A stretch of 30,082 nucleotides of DNA, taken from NCBI GenBank assembly GCA_030606165.1, contig JAUWGZ010000005.1, forward strand, positions 1 through 30,082, written 5' to 3'. Every line of letters begins with the position of its first letter. Position 1 is the first letter of the stretch. The DNA comes from Dehalococcoidia bacterium. Lineage in GTDB: Bacteria > Chloroflexota > Dehalococcoidia > GIF9 > AB-539-J10. This document shows, piece by piece, positions 24,459-30,082 of the stretch. Under the pieces are notes generated by a model. It did not search any database and was not told the DNA's origin. It saw nothing but the letters and a program-made list of their open reading frames with translations. Position numbers and translations under genes: made by a program.

Positions 24459-25436
24459 CAGGGAGAAAGGGTGACCTTCTCGTTCAAAATCAGGGAGATA
24501 CTCTTCTGTTGCCCCCATTTCCTGCACCCAGCCGTTTTCTATTCCCATGTCAGTTAGTAGCTGGAGAACCGTTTCATACTCATTGACGGTGATCTTCCGA
24601 GAAAGCAGTGGTATTCGTGACGCCCGGTGCATCGGCATGTATTGAGACATTATGCTAACCGTCACCGTGGGAGAAAGCTCCCGGACAAGCCAGGTTAGCG
24701 ATTCCTCATTGCCTGCCAGACCGTTGGGCAGAATAAGATGGCGCACTATCAATCCTTTTTGTGCCAGGCCAGATTCATCTACCACCAGGTCTCCAACCTG
24801 GCGATACATCTCTTTAATAGCCTGACGAGCCCATGCTACATAATCCGGGGCATGCGAGAACTTCTTAGCCCACCTGTCAGAGGCATATCTCAAATCAGGC
24901 AAGTAGATACTTATTACACCGTCAAGCTCTTTCAGAGAAGCGATAGAATCATAGCCGCTACTGTTGTAAACCAGCGGCACTCGAAGCCCCATGGGCACCG
25001 CTTCTACAACTGCCCGAAGGAGCTGAGGAACAAAATGGGATGGCGAAACGAAATTGATATTGTGACAGCCCAGTTCATCCTGAAGGTAGAGCATCCTTTC
25101 AGCCAGGGTATGGCAGTCCATTTCCTTTGTTTTTTGCTTTTTCCAGTTCTGACTTATCTGGTAGTTCTGACAATAAACGCATCTCATATTACAATTGCCA
25201 AAGAAAACCGTCCCTGACCCTCTGGTTCCTGAAATAGCCGGCTCCTCACCGTGATGAGCGCAGACCGTCGAGACTATGGGGAGACGCCCTGAATGGCAAT
25301 AGCCCAGTTCGTTTTGTAATCTATTGGCCCGACACTCCCTGGGGCAGATGTCGCAAGAGGCTAATCGAGCCTCAAGCGCTTGCGCACGACGCTCCAATTC
25401 GCCAGAGTGGTATAGCGTAACGTATCCTGGTTCCAT
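24432..25436 (-). CDS. Radical SAM protein, PflX-like (putative glycyl-radical-activase relative)
   Basis: A 334-residue protein. The N-terminal Cys-rich segment CDICPRECRANRLQNELGYC is typical of the COG1313/PflX group. The radical SAM [4Fe-4S] motif C-x3-C-x2-C appears in GNCNMRCVYCQNYQ. The TIM-barrel part follows with NINFVSPSHFVPQLL and YNSSGYDS, and ends with a MPMHRASRIPLLSRKI segment. Members resemble pyruvate formate-lyase activase, but most have no known target, and no glycyl-radical enzyme is visible here. The ATG at 25436 gives the usual N-terminus; an in-frame GTG lies five codons upstream. A promoter lies at 25485-25513. The last eight residues (EFQGHHTN) and the stop come from repeat copy 3. 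Confidence 0.85.
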   Translation of the reverse strand: MEPGYVTLYHSGELERRAQALEARLASCDICPRECRANRLQNELGYCHSGRLPIVSTVCAHHGEEPAISGTRGSGTVFFGNCNMRCVYCQNYQISQNWKKQKTKEMDCHTLAERMLYLQDELGCHNINFVSPSHFVPQLLRAVVEAVPMGLRVPLVYNSSGYDSIASLKELDGVISIYLPDLRYASDRWAKKFSHAPDYVAWARQAIKEMYRQVGDLVVDESGLAQKGLIVRHLILPNGLAGNEESLTWLVRELSPTVTVSIMSQYMPMHRASRIPLLSRKITVNEYETVLQLLTDMGIENGWVQEMGATEEYLPDFEREGHPFSLEFQGHHTN

Positions 25437-25484
25437 AGACGCCGAGAGCACCGTGAGTGAACGTGGTACAACTCACTGACTTAC

Positions 25485-25513
25485 ACTTTAGACGGCTGAC
25501 ATATTGCTGTCAA
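25485..25513 (-). promoter_or_regulatory. Promoter of the radical SAM gene
   Basis: On the - strand TTGACA (25513-25508), 17-base spacer, TAAAGT (25490-25485). The perfect palindrome TCACCGGTGA (25522-25531) lies just upstream. A leader hairpin with arms GTGAGT/ACTCAC (25453-25476) lies between promoter and start; both could be regulatory. Confidence 0.55.
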
Positions 25514-25541
25514 CTTTCCGCTCACCGGTGACCTGGAATTG

Positions 25542-25604
25542 GGTATTCTGGGACATAATACCTGATTTGTAGTAGGCCTAATTGGTAAGGTGTCCCTGGA
25601 ATTC
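25542..25604 (+). repeat. 63-bp inverted-repeat element, copy 4
   Basis: Nearly identical to copy 3. It overlaps the last eight codons and TAG stop (25578-25580) of the Fe-S/CCG gene. The short right-end sequence CCTGGAATT also occurs immediately to the left (25532-25540), as if a second copy had once abutted it. Confidence 0.9.
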
Positions 25605-26744
25605 TAAAAGTTCTGAAATATCTTTAACAATCAGCCTCTCTTCCATCTCCTCGTCCTTTATCGCTTCACCAAGCATTACGGCACAAGTTGGGCAGGCTAC
25701 CGCTAAGATGCTAGCCCCGGTCTTATCGGCTTCTCTCACCCTGATTCTTGACGGGCTATTTCCGCCGCCGCCGAAGGAATCGGTGTAGAAATTGCCGCTG
25801 CCCCCGCCGCAGCAGAAGGAATTCTGGCGGTTCCTTTCCATCTCTACCAGCTCAACACCTGGGATTGCCTTCAGTATCTCACGGGGCGCTTCATACTCTT
25901 CGGCGTGTCTCCCCAGAAAACAGGGGTCGTGGTAGGTAACTTTCATGTTCAGCTTTGAGGCTGGCTTCAGTTTTCCCCCTTTAATAAGGTCACGGAGCAC
26001 CTGGGTATAGTGAAATACTTCAAGGCTATCGGGGTATTCATTTCGAAAAACATTATAGGAATGAGGGGAAAGCGTTATAATCTTCTTGACGCCGGCATTC
26101 TGGAAAAGGGCGGTGTTCCTGTCTTTCAGCATCTCGAAAATACGGCTCTCGCCCAGTATGCGGATTTCATTGCCATCGCACTCTTCGGCAGGGCCTAATA
26201 TGCCAAAGGAAACACCAGCCTTAAGAAGCAGTCCGCCGACTGCTTGGGCAGCCCTCTGTCCCCTCTCATCAAAAGAGCCAACACAGCCAACATAGAAGAG
26301 GAACTCCTGGCCGTTATAAGGCTCTATTCCCATACCTTCAGCCCACCGGCCCCGGTTCGCTCTCAGTTCCCGGTAGGGATTGCCGTAGTCTTCAATATTG
26401 CGAAAAAAGCGGGCCACCTTGGGAGTAACCAGCCCGCTGTTCACCACCTCTTCTCTGGCCGCTATTATTATATTGACAACATCTTTATTAAAGGAAAACT
26501 TGCAGCTCTGGACGCAGTTATTACAGGTGGTGCAGGAGTAGAGTATTTTGCCCAGCGACTCGGACCATTCTATTTCTTTTTCCTCCCAGGCCCGTATGAG
26601 CCAGAGCAGGCCGCCCGGCGAGTAGCTCTTCAGGCGGAACCTATTATAGATGGGGCAGTTAAACTCCGAATAGTCTAGGGTTAGCTGGCAGTACCCGCAG
26701 CCAAAGCATCTATGGATTACGCTTTTATAATCTTCCAGGGAAAT
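25578..26744 (-). CDS. Fe-S oxidoreductase with CCG domain (GlcF/HdrD-like), probable AUU start
   Basis: The gene encodes about 388 residues. Two ferredoxin-type cysteine sets lie at residues 13-30 (CFGCGYC and a later NCP) and 71-81 (CTTCNNCVQSC). Two cysteine-rich CCG-type domains follow. The first reads YVGCVGS and AEECDGNE, with one cysteine of the usual pair replaced by aspartate. The second reads HDPCFLGRH and FCCGGGSG. Such proteins carry electrons from a flavin dehydrogenase to a membrane or quinone partner. No ATG, GTG or TTG occurs in the first 99 codons. The frame opens with ATT straight after the TAA of the FAD gene, six bases behind GGGAGGTG, giving (M)SLEDYKSVIHRCFGCGYC. Starting at the GTG at 26447 would remove both ferredoxin sites. 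The last residues come from repeat copy 4. Confidence 0.8.
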   Translation of the reverse strand: MSLEDYKSVIHRCFGCGYCQLTLDYSEFNCPIYNRFRLKSYSPGGLLWLIRAWEEKEIEWSESLGKILYSCTTCNNCVQSCKFSFNKDVVNIIIAAREEVVNSGLVTPKVARFFRNIEDYGNPYRELRANRGRWAEGMGIEPYNGQEFLFYVGCVGSFDERGQRAAQAVGGLLLKAGVSFGILGPAEECDGNEIRILGESRIFEMLKDRNTALFQNAGVKKIITLSPHSYNVFRNEYPDSLEVFHYTQVLRDLIKGGKLKPASKLNMKVTYHDPCFLGRHAEEYEAPREILKAIPGVELVEMERNRQNSFCCGGGSGNFYTDSFGGGGNSPSRIRVREADKTGASILAVACPTCAVMLGEAIKDEEMEERLIVKDISELLEFQGHLTN

Positions 26745-28124
26745 TTAGCTCACCTCCCAGTTTCCCGGATTCATGATGCCGTTAGGGTCCAGCATCTTCT
26801 TTATTCTGTCTATCAACTGACGCGTGCCGACGTCCATTCTCTCTAAGATCAGCTTCTGCGCCGGCAGTTCCGGCTTCCAGACCACTCCACCCAGCTCCAG
26901 GGTCAGGTGGTTGGTCTCATCCAGGGCGCCTCTGGCCCTATCGGCCTCCTCCGCGACAGCCCGGTTGAAGGGGTAGGAGTAGGCGAGCATAACGCTATGG
27001 CCGTTGGGCAGGAGCTGTATTCCCAGTTGGTAAAGCAGGTCGTACTTGTGGGCAATCTCAATCCCGCTCTGCCAGGCCCGGGGTATTACCTCTATGGGCA
27101 GTATGGCGCCGGTGTATTCAAAGCCGCCGCCTTTCCTGAAATCGGCAGCGGTGGCGGCAAACGGAGGCACGCCGAGAAACCTCTCCCGCAGCGGTGTCAG
27201 CGCCGGCTCCTCGTTTACCGGCGATACCTTGTCCGGGTGTTTCTGGAAAATCTGGTTATGCAATCCTTTCTTGGTCTCAAACTCTGCCTGCGACTGCCCG
27301 GAGATGACAATAATATAGTATATGCGCTGCGCCCACCTCGGCTTCTCCTGGGTGATAATGAAGCAGTTCTCCAGGAGGTTAATCTGGCTGAGTTCGTCTA
27401 TAATCTCCGGAATAAGTTCAGTGCTATCGGAAACGAACAGCAAGAGGTCTCTGTAGCTGGGTTTGGGGAAGAGCTGCATTGACAGCTTGGTGACGATGCC
27501 GGTCGTTCCCAGCCAGCCCAGGAAGAGGCCCATAAGGTCGGGGAGTGGGTCCCGGCTGAACCAGCTGGGACTTATTGAGCTTGAGCCCAGCTTGCATACC
27601 TCGCCGGTGGGCAAAACCACCTCCATGCCGTTGACCATCTGTGAGTTAATGCCGTACCTTGGTGTCAGGTGTCCGTGCCCCTGAATCAGTATGTTGCCGA
27701 CTATGGTAGCAGTGGGGGGTGACTCCGGGGTTGAGTGCTGGAGGTGGGGATGATGCTTCTCAAGATAGGCCCTGAGGGCTGCCTGGGTGACGCCGGCCTC
27801 AATTACGGCGTAACGGCTGGCTTCGTTTACCTCTATTATGCTGTCCATTCTTTTCATGTCCAGCGCGATGCCACCTCTGAGAGGAACGGTCAGGGCCGAC
27901 AGGGTCAGCCCCGCCCCCATTGGGGTGAGGGGAATCTTTTCCTGGTTTGCCAGCCTGACTATCTGCTGCACCTCGTCCACTGTTCGGGGCATAACCACAT
28001 AGTCGGCCCGGCGCGGCTTCTGTGCCCCCGGGTCGCGGGAATAGAGATACAAGTCTTCGGGGCGATTTGACACATAATCCTGGCCGACAATCACGGCCAG
28101 CCGGCTCAGGAAATCTTCTTTCAT
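26745..28124 (-). CDS. FAD-linked oxidase (GlcD-like, PCMH-type FAD domain)
   Basis: A 459-residue flavoprotein. The N-terminal half is the PCMH FAD-binding domain: DEVQQIVRLANQEKIPLTPMG, a GAGLTLSALTVPLRGGIALD loop, and later TIVGNILIQGHGHLTPRYG and GMEVVLPTGEVCKLG. The C-terminal half matches the FAD-oxidase cap (YQLGIQLLPNGHSVMLAYSYPF), ending with DRIKKMLDPNGIMNPGNW. Relatives oxidise glycolate, lactate or other 2-hydroxy acids, or phenols (4-cresol/vanillyl-alcohol type); the substrate here is unknown. The gene directly precedes the Fe-S/CCG protein in the same frame with only a TAA between, so the two form a dehydrogenase complex or a split fusion. A weak ribosome-binding site (AGG) precedes the ATG. 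Confidence 0.88.
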   Translation of the reverse strand: MKEDFLSRLAVIVGQDYVSNRPEDLYLYSRDPGAQKPRRADYVVMPRTVDEVQQIVRLANQEKIPLTPMGAGLTLSALTVPLRGGIALDMKRMDSIIEVNEASRYAVIEAGVTQAALRAYLEKHHPHLQHSTPESPPTATIVGNILIQGHGHLTPRYGINSQMVNGMEVVLPTGEVCKLGSSSISPSWFSRDPLPDLMGLFLGWLGTTGIVTKLSMQLFPKPSYRDLLLFVSDSTELIPEIIDELSQINLLENCFIITQEKPRWAQRIYYIIVISGQSQAEFETKKGLHNQIFQKHPDKVSPVNEEPALTPLRERFLGVPPFAATAADFRKGGGFEYTGAILPIEVIPRAWQSGIEIAHKYDLLYQLGIQLLPNGHSVMLAYSYPFNRAVAEEADRARGALDETNHLTLELGGVVWKPELPAQKLILERMDVGTRQLIDRIKKMLDPNGIMNPGNWEVS

Positions 28125-28533
28125 AAATGCCTACATCCTAGCATACTGCAGACTATTATAGAAATTGATGGTAAAAGCAACATGTCAAGCTTGTTCATTG
28201 GCCCAGCTGATGACAACCAGCATGAATCTTTTCCGGAAGGCAGGTGCTATCAATCCTCTTTCTTTACTTCCTTCAGCCGCCTCCTGTTTTTGATTGGAAA
28301 CCGCAAGTCGCTAGGAAGTGCAAGAGAGGCCGGGATAACGAAATGAGTGTTTTTGTGTAAATTACTCGCCCGCGGCTTGCTGCTCCTGCTTCGTTCAAAA
28401 GCTGCGGTCTGCAACTAACAATGGCCACTAGGAAGAAAGCCTAACTGGCTCTGTAGCACCGGCCTTGCCCTTTCAATCAAAACAGAAGCCCAGCCATGAC
28501 AACTTCAGATAAGTGTGCTTTGCAGGTCAGGAA
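28125..28533. other. Divergent intergenic region without a supported gene
   Basis: Contains a TATAAT on the - strand (28160-28155) 31 bases before the FAD-oxidase start; the nearest TTGACA is 22 bases further, too far for a standard spacer. No ORF with a credible start or ribosome-binding site was seen. Confidence 0.5.
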
Positions 28534-28562
28534 TTGACCAGTCCCTGGTCGCGGTCTATAAT
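28534..28562 (+). promoter_or_regulatory. Promoter of the C_GCAxxG-type gene
   Basis: TTGACC (28534-28539), 17-base spacer, perfect TATAAT (28557-28562). The predicted start at about 28569 gives a leader of roughly 49 bases carrying AAAAGGAGGT. Confidence 0.75.
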
Positions 28563-28617
28563 TCTGGAGGTTGCTTGACTATGAGACGCTAGTACACAAT
28601 CAAAAAAGGAGGTAAAA

Positions 28618-29439
28618 ATGGTTGAGAGAATCAATATCGACGAGGGAAAGAGGGAGAGAATAATAGATAACGCAGGTCACCTTGCCGATGAACTTGGGGC
28701 AAAATACATGTCCTGCGCCCCAGCTACTTTTGGAGCAATATGCGATGCGTTTAGGTCTGAGGGCATAGAGTTATTTCCACCCGAAATACAAGAAGCGATA
28801 ACCCAGGGAATGATAGGACTCCATGGTGGTGTAGCCATGACAGGGGTCGGCACCTGTGGAGCTGTTACCGCCTCCACCTTTCTTATAAGTTATGTGGTTG
28901 GTGTTACTACCGAGGAGTTATCGAAGGATGATAATCTTAATTACGCTGCATCCGTCCCTGCCTTGGAATACGTAATTGATAGATTTGAGGAGGATTACGG
29001 CGCCATAGATTGTCTTAGAGTACGCTATAATCGAGTTCAGCGGGCTTTAGACCTTACGGATCCCGATGCCAGAATACTGGAGATGACTTTTGCTCTGTAT
29101 GAGAAGGATAAGTGTGGAATGACCGCGCCTGATTTCGAGGGCGGGCGTGACCAGACGCCGCCTGTGAGAGGTGCGCGTTGGGCAGCGGAGGCAATTTGCG
29201 ATCTATTAGAGATGGAACCTGAAGAGCGGCATGAGCTTCCGCCACATCTAAAGGGCCTAGGGAGGCAAGATATGGAGCCGAAGCTCCAGAAGGTAGTCGA
29301 GGCACTGAAAGAACTGGGTTGGGGGCGCCCTAACGAGAAGATTTCTTACCGGGAGTACCGAACGTTTAAGCTGAAGGGGAAAAAGGGATTAGAACAGAAA
29401 AGGCTGGGTTCAGTAAGTGCTCCAAAGGGGGAAGAATAG
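28618..29439 (+). CDS. C_GCAxxG_C_C-type redox protein (putative)
   Basis: A 273-residue soluble protein with five notable cysteines: C33 (SCAPATF), C42, C80 in GVGTCGAVTAS, C132 and C166. The order of a single Cys, then GG and CGAxx, then two spaced Cys matches the C_GCAxxG_C_C family of putative redox-active, possibly cofactor-binding proteins found in anaerobes, often next to redox enzymes. The C-terminal 100 residues are charged and do not resemble a known domain. The ATG follows AAAAGGAGGT, with a strong promoter upstream. It is divergent from the FAD/Fe-S pair, which suggests a related redox function, but that is inference. Copy 5 of the 63-bp element follows 87 bases after the stop. 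Confidence 0.6.
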   Translation: MVERINIDEGKRERIIDNAGHLADELGAKYMSCAPATFGAICDAFRSEGIELFPPEIQEAITQGMIGLHGGVAMTGVGTCGAVTASTFLISYVVGVTTEELSKDDNLNYAASVPALEYVIDRFEEDYGAIDCLRVRYNRVQRALDLTDPDARILEMTFALYEKDKCGMTAPDFEGGRDQTPPVRGARWAAEAICDLLEMEPEERHELPPHLKGLGRQDMEPKLQKVVEALKELGWGRPNEKISYREYRTFKLKGKKGLEQKRLGSVSAPKGEE

Positions 29440-29526
29440 GGGACTCTTGGGGCAACAAAATGAGTAACTGTGCAGCCTAGCCGCTATGGCATGTTTACCT
29501 CTCTAATTGGGGAAAATCTCGTAGCC

Positions 29527-29589
29527 GGTATTCTGGGACATAATACCTGATTTGTAGTAGGCCTGATTGGTACGGTGCCCCTGGAATTA
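29527..29589 (+). repeat. 63-bp inverted-repeat element, copy 5
   Basis: The left hairpin GGTATT...AATACC is intact. The right arm reads GTGCCCCTGG instead of GTGTCCCTGG. It lies 87 bases after the stop of the C_GCAxxG-type gene. Confidence 0.85.
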
Positions 29590-29793
29590 CTCTAGAATAC
29601 ACCTGAGAGGCCCGAGAAAGGGCATTAAGCCTTCTTTATGGCTAAACCCTCCTCCTCCGACGGTAAAGCCACTGGAAATCCTGTTCTCTTTCCCCGTTCA
29701 GCGTGGCCCTGGCCTCTGATCCGAGTTCACAGCATAATCGCTATGGATCAGCCTTTCTCACTCCGCGCTGGTGATTAGGGTGGCTTTATCCAT
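29590..29793. other. Short spacer, no gene seen
   Basis: Between element copy 5 and the partial HTH gene there is only a weak AGCC/GGCT hairpin near 29628-29643. No ribosome-binding site or supported ORF was found. Confidence 0.4.
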
Positions 29794-30082
29794 TCACTGC
29801 CGAGGCCTGAATAGCCTTTGCCACCATCTTTGCTTATAGGTCTGCTTAGGGGCCTCCAGAAGCAATAATCGTTCCTGAAGCAATTCTGCTTTAGCTTTCC
29901 AATAGCCGACTTCCTGGGATAGTTGCTCTATTCTATTGATAAGGGGTTGGGCTGATAGGGTATTATCTGATAACGGCTTAGTGAGTATGGGTAGGTCGGC
30001 GATAATGTATGACTCTCCGAACTTGGAAGGGACTAGCCTGGCCTTGAGCTTGCCAGACTTGATATACCGGCGGACGGTAACC
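29794..30082 (-). CDS. HTH/coiled-coil protein, N-terminus cut by window edge
   Basis: The - strand frame is open from the right edge to the TGA at 29794-29796, giving 95 visible residues. The first part, VRRYIKSGKLKARLVPSKF followed by GESYIIADL, is the second half of an excisionase/MerR-like HTH with its wing. After a linker the last 45 residues form a helix (LINRIEQLSQEVGYWKAK onward) that could be a coiled coil, ending in a basic tail RWWQRLFRPRQ. The start and most of the HTH lie outside the window. The function is not known. Confidence 0.55.
   Translation of the reverse strand, partial: VTVRRYIKSGKLKARLVPSKFGESYIIADLPILTKPLSDNTLSAQPLINRIEQLSQEVGYWKAKAELLQERLLLLEAPKQTYKQRWWQRLFRPRQ

Noticed and set aside
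20227..29589. Interpretation of the five 63-bp repeats as a CRISPR array
   Set aside because: The spacing is several hundred to several thousand bases and genes lie between copies; no cas genes are present.

Overview
The window is about 30 kb of bacterial chromosome made almost entirely of housekeeping and metabolic genes. The best fit is Chloroflexota, probably a Dehalococcoidia-like lineage. The grounds are an FtsK with an extra segment in its beta domain, a PAC2-family protein, an archaeal-type phosphoglycerate mutase, an argJ-argB-argD cluster and DivIVA-like coiled-coil proteins. This assignment rests on recalled family features, not on a database search. No CRISPR array, transposase, integrase or prophage module is visible.

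Left part (1-6526, + strand): the 3' end of a PmbA/TldD-type peptidase gene, a PAC2-family gene, a family-4 Fe-S uracil-DNA glycosylase, RNase J and an FtsK/SpoIIIE translocase. Next (6611-9569) come a convergent cofactor-independent phosphoglycerate mutase, a 54-residue membrane protein, tRNA-His, a nitroreductase and tRNA-Arg. Both tRNAs encode their CCA and have near-consensus promoters. From 9829 to 11682 (- strand) lies a compact three-gene unit with its own promoter and terminator: a small MerR-like HTH protein, a coiled-coil protein and a DivIVA-like coiled-coil protein. A mosaic of dispersed palindromic repeats separates it from dnaE.

Middle part (12151-20225, + strand): dnaE, then arginine biosynthesis argJ-argB-argD (overlapping genes) and argG. 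argC, argF and argH are absent from the window.

Right part (20289-28124, - strand, read right to left): an FAD-linked oxidase and an Fe-S/CCG-domain partner, a PflX-like radical SAM protein, MutS2, a Vms1-like release factor homologue (VLRF1/baeRF type) and a small NAD(P)-binding protein. A + strand C_GCAxxG_C_C-type redox protein and the edge of another HTH gene close the window.

Main observations. (1) mutS2 is followed after 22 bases by a VLRF1-like peptidyl-tRNA hydrolase gene, a plausible two-gene ribosome-rescue unit. (2) A 63-64 bp imperfect inverted-repeat element occurs five times between 20227 and 29589, always in the same orientation and always at or near a gene 3' end. In three genes it supplies the last codons and the stop. 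(3) The Fe-S partner of the FAD oxidase has no ATG, GTG or TTG codon in its first 99 codons. Its frame opens at ATT directly after the TAA of the upstream gene, six bases behind a strong Shine-Dalgarno sequence, which suggests an AUU start. (4) udg, dnaE and argJ each have a -10 box ending 7-8 bases before the ATG, which suggests leaderless mRNAs.
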